From Trichopria drosophilae (Eukaryota > Arthropoda > Insecta > Hymenoptera > Diapriidae), in the NCBI GenBank assembly GCA_030407085.1, contig JAQOWT010000025.1:35407-99406 (forward strand): DNA of 64,000 bases, in the 5' to 3' direction. The position numbers and the translations under genes were made by a program. Under the pieces are notes generated by a model. That model worked only from the letters and a program-made list of their open reading frames with translations, did no database searches and was not told the DNA's origin. Shown piece by piece: positions 46,630 through 55,550 of this stretch (within the stretch, counting starts at the first letter, position 1; each line of letters opens with the position of its first letter).

Positions 46630-47043
46630 TTGAATGTTTGTCGGTGTTTCTTTAAAGAACCATGTTTCCTGTTCATAGTCTGGTATTATTTTTGCTTTTT
46701 TTTATGTAGTCTATTCCTAAGATGCATTCTATTTTTATGTCCGGTGCTATTCTTATGTTTGTGTTGAGTGTTTTATTTTTTAATGTAATTGGCAGTTCTA
46801 CTATTCCTATAATTTCTATATTAGTGTCGTTTGCTAGTTGTACTTTAATATCGTTGTTTGTAATTTTAATAATTTTTTTTTGTATTTTGTTTCCTAATTT
46901 TTGTATGCCTGTTTGTCCTATGTATGTGTTTGTTGCACCTGGGTCAACTAATGCAGTAATTTGAGTGTTACCTATTTTAATTTGTGTGTACCAACGAGGG
47001 TCGTTTTCTATCTCTGAAGCTAAATTGACCCATTCTTTTAGCC
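46630..47043 (-). pseudogene. Element B aspartic protease, frameshifted and with altered active site
   Basis: The minus frame reads RLKEWVNLASEIENDPRW, then ITALVDPGATNTYIG and ECILGIDYIKK. This is a retropepsin layout, but the active-site triplet is Asp-Pro-Gly (46937-46945) where D-T/S-G is expected; a single A-to-C change would explain it. The frame leaves pol at a run of eight T (plus 46696-46703), where one extra base breaks gag-pro-pol continuity. Either slippage normally corrects it or this copy is recently damaged. Confidence 0.7.
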
Positions 47044-47556
47044 TCAGTGTCGGTTTCCCTGTTCATTATTGTTTGTGTACTGTTTGTATGATTGTTGTTT
47101 TGGGCATTCTCGTTTGTAGTGTCCTCGTTGTCCGCACTTGAAGCATTGTTCTACTGTATTTTGTGTTTTTTCTTTTTCTGTCTGTTGTCTGTAATTTTTG
47201 TAAGTTGAGTAATTATTTGTTTGTGGTGTATATGTTTTTGGTTTGTAATATCGTGTTTTTTGTGTGTAAGTGTGTGGTGTAGGTGTGAATTCTTTTGCGT
47301 AGATGTTTAATGGTGTGTGTGTTTTTGGTGTGTAATTTTGTGTGATTTGTTTTTCTCTGTTTTTTTGAGTTAGTCTTTCGAATTCTGTCCCTATTGTTTG
47401 TAATTCTTTGAATGTGTGTATTTCATAGCGTCTGATGTGGTATTGGTATTCTTGTCTTAAGTGTTCGTATGTTTTATCTAATTGTTTTTCTAGTGTGTAT
47501 GGTGGGTGTAACTGGTTTAATAATGTCCTATAGTGTAATATAAAAATCTATTATTT
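47044..47556 (-). pseudogene. gag: Element B gag, C-terminal part with CCHC zinc knuckle
   Basis: This frame takes over near 47535-47556, where the upstream gag frame meets TAG. It reads LLNQLHPPYTLEKQLDKTYE, a Thr/Tyr/Lys-rich linker, and the nucleocapsid knuckle CFKCGQRGHYKREC (47104-47145), a perfect CX2CX4HX4C. It ends at TGA 47044-47046. The one-base offset from the N-terminal part is probably a disabling mutation. Confidence 0.75.
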
Positions 47557-48322
47557 TTTCTGTTGGTTTTTGAAATTTCTCTTCTAATTGTTTTTTTATA
47601 TTAGTTCTATATGATTTATTTTGAAATGTGTCTAATAATGTCTCTGTAAATTGTTCCCAATTATTCCATTCGTTTTTATTTAATTTATACCAGTCGTATG
47701 CATTTCCTGATAATAATATTGGTATTGTTTTGTATAATTCGTCATTTGATAGATTATATCCGTTTTGTAGTTCTGTTAGTCTTTCTAAGAAGTCATATAT
47801 GTTTTCATTTTCCTTTCCTTCAAATTTTAATTGCCAGTTTTGTACCACTTCCATAGGTGTTTTTTTTGTATAGATTTGCCATGGAATGAAGTTTTGATTT
47901 TGTGTGTGTAAATGTTGATGTTGTGTATCTGTGTTTTCTCTTCCTGTGTTTTGGTTCTGTTCTTGTCTGTGTGGTGTATTATTTTCCTCTTCTATTTGAT
48001 CGTAGTTTTGTGTTTGTCGTAAAGCGTATGCGTTGTTTCTTTGTAAATGTGTGTTCCTACCGTTTTCTGAGTATTCGTCTAATAGGTTTCGTACTCTTAT
48101 ATTTGGCATAATGTGTTGTGATTGTTGATTTTGATTATTTATTGGTGTGCCTTGTCTGTTTGTGTTTGTATGTAGTTCTTTATTTAGTTCTTCTATTGTC
48201 ATGTCTAATAATGATTTGTTGATGTTATTGTCTGAATTGTTTTGATCTGTTTGCGTCTCCTCTATGTTTATGTTTATCGTCGCGCCTGCTCTTGCTGGCG
48301 TGAATGCCGGCGTTCGTAGCAT
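47528..48322 (-). CDS. gag: Element B gag, N-terminal and capsid part
   Basis: 264 codons from the first Met after the 5' leader. Residues about 20-150 are Asn/Gln/His-rich and probably disordered. The capsid-like part starts near residue 160: PMEVVQNWQLKFEGKENENI, then YDFLERLTELQ, SGNAYDWYKLNKNEWNNWEQ and LEEKFQKPTEKIIDFY, matching the Ty3/gypsy gag (retrotrans_gag) pattern of a Trp-rich core followed by F..R.Q...E....Y. It stops by TAG at about 47528 because of a one-base shift and continues in the next frame. Structural role: the virus-like particle shell that packages element RNA. Confidence 0.75.
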   Translation of the reverse strand: MLRTPAFTPARAGATININIEETQTDQNNSDNNINKSLLDMTIEELNKELHTNTNRQGTPINNQNQQSQHIMPNIRVRNLLDEYSENGRNTHLQRNNAYALRQTQNYDQIEEENNTPHRQEQNQNTGRENTDTQHQHLHTQNQNFIPWQIYTKKTPMEVVQNWQLKFEGKENENIYDFLERLTELQNGYNLSNDELYKTIPILLSGNAYDWYKLNKNEWNNWEQFTETLLDTFQNKSYRTNIKKQLEEKFQKPTEKIIDFYITL

Positions 48323-48651
48323 GTTTATAGATTTATTTATTATCTCTAAATTTGTACTTGAAATAATAATTTATATATTTTTTTTTTTTTTTTTTTTAAG
48401 TGTTTTTGTCTCTAATGTTTTTAAGTTTGGTGTGTAATAGTAAGTTGTGTGATTGTGTTGTGTGGTATGTTTGATTTCTCTTTGTGTATTTATGTTGTCT
48501 GTGTTGTATGTTTTATATATAATTTATTCTATTCTTTTTGTGTAATGTATTATTGTTTGTTGTATGTGAGAGTTTTATGTTTGATTAGTTGTGTAATGTG
48601 TATCTATGTATATGTCACAATTTTCGTTTTAATATGATTAATTTATGTGAG
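48323..48651 (-). other. Element B 5' leader
   Basis: About 330 bp between the primer site and gag, A/C-rich on the coding strand with an A run of about 18 (plus 48380-48398). It likely holds packaging signals, but none is identifiable by eye. Confidence 0.5.
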
Positions 48652-48669
48652 TTTTTCACGTTGGCGCCA
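48652..48669 (-). other. Element B tRNA primer-binding site
   Basis: One base after the 5' LTR the coding strand reads TGGCGCCAACGTGAAAAA. TGGCGCC(C)AACGT is like the 3' end complement of tRNA-Lys used by gypsy-type elements, with one base missing relative to the form I know. The primer identity is inferred, not tested. Confidence 0.6.
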
Positions 48670-48670
48670 T

Positions 48671-48921
48671 TGTAACGGGACTAGGGCCGCAGTAAGAAAT
48701 ACACATAAAGGTTAAGAAAGTGTTTATTAAGTATTGCTAGAGTACTTACAAATTTAATCTAAGTTTTGGAAATTCCCCAAGGGGCACTTTACTTACACCT
48801 CACTTGCGATTCGCTCGCTCGCACAACTCTAACTCAACTTATTGCGGGGCCGCGTTACGCAGAACGCGTCGCCCCCACTCTTACTCTCTCTCTCTCTCTC
48901 TCTCTGTAACGGTCCGTTACA
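48671..48921 (-). repeat. Element B 5' LTR
   Basis: 251 bp, differing from the 3' LTR at three positions (GTATTGC/ATATTGC, GGAAATTCC/GGAATTTCC, ACTTACACC/ACTGACACC) plus TC-repeat length. Near-identity means recent insertion. Confidence 0.9.
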
Positions 48922-49723
48922 ACTCTTCTTCATCAATTGGAGCCATGTTCGCCAGAATCAATTTATCGTGGAAATAATCGCTGAAAGGTTCGGAAGGTTT
49001 CCACGAGCGCTCTTCAAAAGTACTTCGAAGCTTCAACTGATCTTGGCGATTGTCGAACATTGTTTCCATTTCTGACAGCAGACTGTCAACAGAAAAACCG
49101 ATGTATTCTGGTGTCAAATGCAACCATTTTAAAGCTTGTCCTTTTAACCTGGAGCCGATTAAGAGTGGACCACTCTCCTCGTTTAATTTGTACGTCGATT
49201 TTAATAGTTTGAACTGATCTCTCCATTTCCTAAAATCAGCATCACTGCCCGAGAAATCGCTCAATAAATCCTTTAGAGAATTGATATTTACACTAGGCGA
49301 GGGGCATTGAAGGGCAACAGAGGCAGATGAACCTCGCGCCAAGTCCAACTCGCGTTATACGAGTTCGAGCTCCCGTTTCATTACATCGCGTTCTCGGCAT
49401 AATGGTTCCATCCCCCTTTCGTGAACGCTCATGTTGTTTTCTTGGCGATTTATCCTTTGCAAATCTATATGATTTGTTGCGTTTTCTTCGACGTCTTCGT
49501 CCAAGTGACTGCTTACCTGAAGGGCAACTACTTTCCACCACTCGTCTATTGGATCAGCTCCTTGAATTCGGCGTATGAGTTCCGTCTTATTCCTACTATT
49601 CTGAAGTCCTATCGGCACACACACTTGTTTCAAAGTGACCAATTTCAATCGGGTAGAATCCATAACACGCGGTAATTGGCTCGAAATTTCGGTCACTGGG
49701 AACAGTGAATCATGCACGACCAA
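48922..49723 (-). pseudogene. gag: Element A gag, N-terminal and capsid part
   Basis: Two frames. 49355-49723 opens with a SAP-like DNA-binding motif: LKLVTLKQVCVPIGL followed by NKTELIRRIQGADPIDEWW, common at the N-terminus of Mdg1-like gag. 48922-49348 in another frame holds the capsid: LLSDFSGSDADFRKWRDQFK, LLIGSRLKGQALKWL, LRSTFEERSWKPSEPFSDYF. The frame runs directly into the ACTC target site and resumes on the far side of element B at 42688. A frameshift at about 49350 disables it. Confidence 0.7.
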
Positions 49724-49790
49724 ATTGCGACTAAATTTACGAAGAATTACAGCGCCTACTCGCTTTCACTTTTGGGAACCAATTGATTAA

Positions 49791-50494
49791 GGTAGTTCTT
49801 ACGAAACCCCGTTTATTCACCATCAGCACGAAATGTCGAGAAAAAATATTTGAATACGTAATGCGTCCCTATGTAAAATCTGAGAGTCATTGACCGTGTA
49901 GTTACTGAGAAAAAGCGTATATAAAATGTGATTTTTTACTATGATAGCTGATGGGGATGCATGATTTCAGACCTCAAAATGTGACGCTTTTTACTAAAAC
50001 TCTTTTATTACATTCACTGTCGGAACAAAAAACGGTATGAGTGTAGCTTAAACTGTTAAGAACATAATATTTAAAGCTGAATGGAATTCACCGTATAGTT
50101 TCTCCATAATAACTTTTAGAAAATCGTGATTTGGTGGCAAAATTTTTTCGATCACGTCAGAACGTTGATTTGGCAACGTTCCGCACTAGGCACCATTTGC
50201 GCATGTACAATACATATGGAATGTCAGTTGGGTTAGGTCTTCTGTTGACGAGTCTCGTTTTGATTCGCAACGTTGCCTCTAAACGTTGTATCTAATTGTT
50301 TACTTAATGTATTAGTCAAATGGGAGATTTATTATTATTTAAACATTAATTATAATAATATTTACACTCGTGGCTTTATACTCGTGTACAGAGTTATAAA
50401 GATATTTTATGATTTATGATCAATCAAATTTGGTGAAATATGAACTTTATTTTTTCGTCTCGTGCGTGACCTGTTCAGTTGGGTAAGAACTACC
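49791..50494. mobile_element. 704-bp TTAA-flanked MITE in element A leader
   Basis: Ends TTAA-GGTAGTTCTTAC and GTAAGAACTACC-TTAA (TTAA at 49787-49790 and 50495-50498). A TTAA target duplication is the piggyBac signature, although the tip (GG) is not the usual CCC. The interior is AT-rich and non-coding. It lies between gag and the 5' LTR of element A. Confidence 0.7.
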
Positions 50495-50767
50495 TTAAGC
50501 AATACGATATAGAAAATCCACCATTGATCGAACACTTTGATCGAATTTCCGTGAATGCTTTTCCTAAATTATGGAACTTTTTTTTACAGAACGCCGGAAC
50601 TAAAAGACACTCGAAACTCGCATATCCAATTTTTGCTCAGGATAAATACGAATTTCTCTGAAGCGCGGAAGAGATTTCAAACCAGATCGAACACGAGACA
50701 CGGTGCAAAATTAACAGAAGTTTGCGTTTCTTAATTTCCACAGTGATACGTTTGTTCACCCGAAATT

Positions 50768-50846
50768 CACCCTGGACTGACTCGTTGTCGTCAACGTGTC
50801 CACCGCATTTCAAAAATGTATAATATAAACAGTCGTATTCATTACA
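50768..50846 (-). repeat. Element A 5' LTR fragment
   Basis: On the minus strand begins TGTAATGAATACGACTG and matches 38172-38278 for about 80 bases with a roughly 25-base gap. Past 50768 the two copies are not alignable by eye. Confidence 0.55.
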
Positions 50847-51384
50847 GTTCTTGAGCTTACATTAGAACTTTTCGTCACCAAGATAAGCCAATTTGAAATT
50901 ACGATATATATGTCAACAAATTTAGCTTGAAATGCAATTAGAGAACTAGCAAATCAAGGTCAAATTCAATATCATGAAACCTAAATAAATATAAATTACT
51001 ATATGAAATATAGATATTTATAACTAAAAACACGTTTTTCACTTTATCGTTTATTTAGCCATATTGATTGCGCCTTCTTGAATTATAAAATATTAATATC
51101 TTGACTTCAAATTTGTATTTGGCAACGCCAAATATTACCAGTACAAATTTTCAAATGTAGATAACAGTAAAAAAGATCTGTCTTAAAGTATTTAAAGCAC
51201 ACTGAAAGCAATTTTCGGGAGTTTCCACATATAGGGCGACTGTACGCCGTATGGGTTCTGACAAACGTAAAATGGCGATTAAAATTCGAAATCGTTAAGA
51301 GAGTAAATTTTATGGAAAAGGACACTTTTATTACATCTTTGAGCATATTTATTCAAAATTTTTAGACGATTTAGTTATTAATAA
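50847..51384. other. No gene seen
   Basis: AT-rich spacer between element A and the tandem array. A 79-codon minus ORF at 51107-51346 has no recognisable feature. Confidence 0.45.
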
Positions 51385-51394
51385 TTGTTTGTAA

Positions 51395-51830
51395 TGATTA
51401 ACGTTCCTAAAACTGAAAAATGCCGGTACTTGTTGCATTCTAAGGCATCCGCCTCGAAAATCGTGCAAGATACACTAAAAATATACTCAATCTTTTTTGT
51501 AGAGAGCAAAATTTCCGACAAAAATTCAGGCCCTATTCCAAAGTTAACAGGATATCCACGAGCAACGATGGAATATGCATCATATTTTACAGAAGTTCTA
51601 AAGTATTCATAAGTTAAATTCTAAGACAAAATACCAGCTTCATTCCCGAATAACCTATTAATATTAGACAAGGATAAACACTGACTTCTTTGTAGGAAAT
51701 TTTATGCTCCACAAAAAAGGTTTAGTATATTTTCAGTGGATCGTGCATTGCTTTCGATGCATTGATTTCGATTCGGAAGCCGTAGAATAAAAAAAAGTAC
51801 GAATATTTCACTTTTAGTAACGCTTGCAGA
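51395..51830. repeat. Foldback at the left edge of the array, lacking the MITE
   Basis: The left arm (about 51400-51605) and right arm (about 51630-51800) are diverged inverted copies. For example GTGCAAGATACACTAAAAAT and TTTTTTGTAGAGAGCAAAAT on plus pair with the inverse of the TTTTCAGTGGATCGTGCA region. In the tandem units the left arm survives only from CCAATTCCAAAG on. The site TTCTAAGACAAAA at 51620-51632 is the empty MITE target (one TA, 51622-51623). Confidence 0.7.
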
Positions 51831-52451
51831 TCAATACAAATAATTAATAAAAACTAAATTCTCTACATGTAATGAATAAATAAACCCAAAAATGTAATAG
51901 AAGAGTACTTGTTCATTAATATTCCTTTCTTAACTATTTCTAATTTTAATCGCTATATTACGTTTAGCCGAACCCGTACGGCGTTCAGCCGGAAAACTGC
52001 CAAAAATTTCGTTACGTTCATATGTTCTTTAATGGTATTTATTACGTAATTTCAAATTGGCCGTAACTTTGTGAGACAAAATCGTAGTTGATCGAATCAA
52101 AGCTCATTTTTAAGGGTAAATGTAGTACTAAAAGTTGCAAAAAATACACAAGGCAAAACGCTTTGTTGCAACCTGTACGAAACGTCAAATCTGGCAGAAT
52201 AATACGTTTTTTAGAGTACATAAACTCAAATATCGCAAAATCATGACGTTATGTGCCAATTGTGACTTCGGGTTCGGAATCTACGAACAAAATTTCGTGT
52301 GATTCCGATAGTTTGCGCACGTTAAATTACGTCGAAAATGACCCACAGCTTCCAAACAACATCCAAGACCACCTCTTTGTAGACCGGTGTGTGACATACT
52401 TAAAGAAGACCCCCTAATCCAGGCATGAGACCGAACTACCCTCGTATGCAG

Positions 52452-52568
52452 GTAATATACTTATAGGTAGAATGAAATAGTTTTAATTACCTTTCACATT
52501 CCATGATGAGTAATGTTCTAGGCCTCCCGTCACTTTGGCTCCCTGATTTAATCAGCTTTAGTTTCCAG
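52452..52568 (+). promoter_or_regulatory. Possible 5'-UTR intron upstream of the array ORF (unit 1)
   Basis: Donor GCAG|GTAATA at 52452 and acceptor TTTAGTTTCCAG| at 52568 with a branch-like CTGATTTAATC upstream. Splicing would remove 117 bp just before the ORF. It is present identically in all units. Inference only. Confidence 0.25.
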
Positions 52569-52680
52569 GCCTCTGGCGACAGGATCTTAGTCTCATTTTC
52601 AGTCCACTCCTCCTACCAGTCGGTTAGACATCTTGCATCAGTGGAAAACTCGATACCCGTCTTTGTAACCTCTACAAAAC

Positions 52681-52986
52681 ATGGAAAAATATAACAACAT
52701 CGATAGCTGCACTCATGAAATCTCCAACAGCAACATCAAGTGTCAATCTCGGCATGAGCCAACAACGATGGATAGCCAGTCCAGCAGCGGCATAGCAGCT
52801 TGCAGCCAAAAAGTTTGCAAGAGACAAACAAGGCTCCGGGAAGACGAAGAAGAGGATGATGATATATTAATTATAGACGCGTCTAAGGAATTGAGAGCAT
52901 ATCTGGATAACATATACCTGAAGATGCTGTTAGAAGACACTGCGAAACCTTCTCCACGCCGCCATCGGAAGCGGCGCAAAAATTGA
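52681..52986 (+). CDS. Array ORF copy 1: 101-aa small acidic/basic protein, unknown
   Basis: Start ATG in ACAAAACATGG, a strong insect initiation context; an in-frame TAA at 52666-52668 excludes simple 5' extension. AATAAA at 53032-53037, 46 bases after the stop. Protein: Ser/Cys-rich N-terminus (Cys 10, 21, 41, 46), acidic run EDEEEDDD (54-61) directly followed by ILII (62-65) and Asp, the shape of a SUMO-interacting motif; predicted helix DASKELRAYLDNIYLKMLLE (66-85); basic tail PRRHRKRRKN (92-101), a likely nuclear signal. No signal peptide. Family not recognised. The 63-codon ORF at 52503-52694 overlaps its start and is probably not translated separately. A nuclear, SUMO-related role is inference. 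Confidence 0.55.
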   Translation: MEKYNNIDSCTHEISNSNIKCQSRHEPTTMDSQSSSGIAACSQKVCKRQTRLREDEEEDDDILIIDASKELRAYLDNIYLKMLLEDTAKPSPRRHRKRRKN

Positions 52987-53328
52987 TTATCATTATCTGA
53001 AGAATGTCAGTGCAAGTGTGAAAATCTTTGTAATAAATCAAATATTTTATAAGTAAAACGATGAATTTTTTATTCAATTTCCCATCATTAGTGTAAGTAG
53101 AAAATTGGCTGTCCTTGTGCATTCAACATGACACCAGGAAAAGAATGTTCAATTTTTATAGTTTTTGACATAAGCATAAAACAGTGAATTTTCAATTCAT
53201 GGAAAATTTCAATTATTTTTCACTTCAGGGAGGGCCCAATTCCAAAGTAAACGGGACATCCACGAGCAACGATGGATTATACATCATATTTTAGAGAAGT
53301 TTCAAAAATATTAATAATTCAAATTGTA

Positions 53329-53593
53329 CACGGACAAAAATTGTTATGAAACTCCTCTGAAAAATCAAGCAAAATTTTCTGAAGAAGTTCGGCGCCCGAC
53401 ATCTACTAAAATTTACACTAGTAATTTCGGCAATATTTACTCGACTTTTTTGCTGACATGGACTGACGTATCTGAGTGTGATGGGTTATGTAAATATATA
53501 TACTAAAGATGTTCGGCAAATATTGCCGAAGTTTCGATTGTGCACTTCTACTTGACGCATTTCAGTGGAATTTAATAATGAATTTTTTCCGTG
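53329..53593. mobile_element. 265-bp CACGG-ended MITE, array copy 1
   Basis: TA-CACGGACAAAAATTG at left (TA 53327-53328) and AATTTTTTCCGTG-TA at right (TA 53594-53595). The TIR pairs imperfectly over about 35 bp. It contains the hairpin TTCGGCAAATATTGCCGAA. The same site is empty in the unit at 51622, proving insertion. Confidence 0.85.
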
Positions 53594-54637
53594 TAAGACA
53601 ATATTCCAGCTTCATTCGCGAATAACCTATCAACGTTACACCAGGATACTCAGCGAGTTTTTTATAGGAAATTTTATGCTCCGCAAAAAAGGTTGAGTAT
53701 TTTTTCAGTGGATCGAGCACTGATTTCGATTCGTAAGCCGTGGATTAAAAAAGTGCCGATTTTTTCACTTTTAGTAACGCTTGCAGATCATTACAAATAA
53801 TTAATAAAAACTAAATTCTCTACATGTAATGAATAAATAAACCCAAAAATGTAATAGAAGAGTACTTGTTCATTAATATTCCTTTCTTAACTATTTCTAA
53901 TTTTAATCGCTATATTACGTTTAGCCGAACCCGTACGGCGTTCAGCCGGAAAACTGCCAAAAATTTCGTTACGTTCATATGTTCTTTAATGGTATTTATT
54001 ACGTAATTTCAAATTGGCCGTAACTTTTTGAGACAAAATCGTAGTTGATCGAATCAAACCTCATTTTTAAGGGTAAATGTAGTACTAAAAGTTGCAAAAA
54101 ATACACAAGGCAAAACGCTTTGTTGCAACCTGTACGAAACGTCAAATCTGGCAGAATAATACGTTTTTTAGAGTACATAAACTCAAATATCGCAAAATTA
54201 TGACGTTATGTGCCAATTGTGACTTCGGGTTCGGAATTTACGAACAAAATTTCGTGTGATTCCGATAGTTTGCGCACGTTAAATTACGTCGAAAATGACC
54301 CACAGCTTCCAAACAACATCCAAGACCACCTCTTTGTAGACCGGTGTGTGACATACTTAAAGAAGACCCCCTAATCCAGGCATGAGACCGAACTACCCTC
54401 GTATGCAGGTAATATACTTATAGGTAGAATGAAATAGTTTTAATTACCTTTCACATTCCATGATGAGTAATGTTCTAGGCCTCCCGTCACTTTGGCTCCC
54501 TGATTTAATCAGCTTTAGTTTCCAGGCCTCTGGCGACAGGATCTTAGTCTCATTTTCAGTCCACTCCTCCTACCAGTCGGTTAGACATCTTGCATCAGTG
54601 GAAAACTCGATACCCGTCTTTGTAACCTCTACAAAAC

Positions 54638-54943
54638 ATGGAAAAATATAACAACATCGATAGCTGCACTCATGAAATCTCCAACAGCAACATCAAGTGT
54701 CAATCTCGGCATGAGCCAACAACGATGGATAGCCAGTCCAGCAGCGGCATAGCAGCTTGCAGCCAAAAAGTTTGCAAGAGACAAACAAGGCTCCGGGAAG
54801 ACGAAGAAGAGGATGATGATATATTAATTATAGACGCGTCTAAGGAATTGAGAGCATATCTGGATAACATATACCTGAAGATGCTGTTAGAAGACACTGC
54901 GAAACCTTCTCCACGCCGCCATCGGAAGCGGCGCAAAAATTGA
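54638..54943 (+). CDS. Array ORF copy 2
   Basis: The 101-residue protein is identical to copy 1, with the same start context, upstream stop and downstream AATAAA. The upstream spacer carries private changes (TTTTTGAGAC for TTTGTGAGAC near 54030 and a T for C at about 54199), so it is a separate copy and not a duplicated read. Confidence 0.55.
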   Translation: MEKYNNIDSCTHEISNSNIKCQSRHEPTTMDSQSSSGIAACSQKVCKRQTRLREDEEEDDDILIIDASKELRAYLDNIYLKMLLEDTAKPSPRRHRKRRKN

Positions 54944-55285
54944 TTATCATTATCTGAAGAATGTCAGTGCAAGTGTGAAAATCTTTGTAATAAATCAAAT
55001 ATTTTATAAGTAAAACGATGAATTTTTTATTCAATTTCCCATCATTAGTGTAAGTAGAAAATTGGCTGTCCTTGTGCATTCAACATGACACCAGGAAAAG
55101 AATGTTCAATTTTTATAGTTTTTGACATAAGCATAAAACAGTGAATTTTCAATTAATGGAAAATTTCAATTATTTTTCACTTCAGGGAGGGCCCAATTCC
55201 AAAGTAAACGGGACATCCACGAGCAACGATGGATTATACATCATATTTTAGAGAAGTTTCAAAAATATTAATAATTCAAATTGTA

Positions 55286-55550
55286 CACGGACAAAAATTG
55301 TTATGAAACTCCTCTGAAAAATCAAGCAAAATTTTCTGAAGAAGTTCGGCGCCCGACATCTACTAAAATTTACACTAGTAATTTCGGCAATATTTACTCG
55401 ACTTTTTTGCTGACATGGACTGACGTATCTGAGTGTGATGGGTTATGTAAATATATATACTAAAGATGTTCGGCAAATATTGCCGAAGTTTCGATTGTGC
55501 ACTTCTACTTGACGCATTTCAGTGGAATTTAATAATGAATTTTTTCCGTG
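55286..55550. mobile_element. CACGG-ended MITE, array copy 2
   Basis: Same insertion site and same TA flanks as array copy 1. Confidence 0.85.

Larger units (their letters stand above)
42693..48921 (-). mobile_element. Element B: young Ty3/gypsy retrotransposon inserted in element A gag
   Basis: 6,229 bp, minus strand. LTRs at 48671-48921 (5') and 42693-42945 (3') begin TGTAACGGACCG and end CCCGTTACA. They differ by three substitutions and a TC-repeat length change. Target duplication ACTC at 42689-42692 and 48922-48925. A PBS-like site abuts the 5' LTR and a polypurine tract abuts the 3' LTR. gag, pro, pol and a third ORF follow in order. The pol wording (SDNGKPY, TTPLYHPQANP, TPAFLNLGREL) suggests the Mdg3/Blastopia side of Ty3/gypsy. 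pol is intact; gag and pro each have a one-base frameshift. Confidence 0.9.
38172..50846 (-). mobile_element. Element A: old Ty3/gypsy (Mdg1-like) retrotransposon, with three nested insertions
   Basis: On the minus strand the order is 5' LTR fragment (50768-50846), gag, protease, reverse transcriptase, RNase H, integrase, 3' LTR fragment (38172-38278). This is the Ty3/gypsy order, and the motifs resemble the Mdg1 lineage of insects. Total span is 12.7 kb, of which about 7.9 kb is three later insertions: foldback 38437-39384, element B 42693-48921, TTAA MITE 49791-50494. Many stops, frameshifts, a lost YMDD and altered protease and integrase active sites show it is long dead. Confidence 0.8.

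Noticed and set aside
43386..48637. Many plus-strand ORFs rich in Phe/Val/Cys across element B
   Set aside because: They are antisense shadows of gag-pol, made open by the coding strand's A+C bias.
52503..52694. 63-codon ORF upstream of and overlapping the 101-codon ORF in each unit
   Set aside because: It spans a plausible 5'-UTR intron acceptor, has no domain and varies at the same rate as the spacer. It is kept only as a possible upstream ORF.
53324..53506. 60-codon ORF in each array MITE
   Set aside because: It begins inside the TIR and lies in a non-autonomous element; length changes in the TATA run alter its end.
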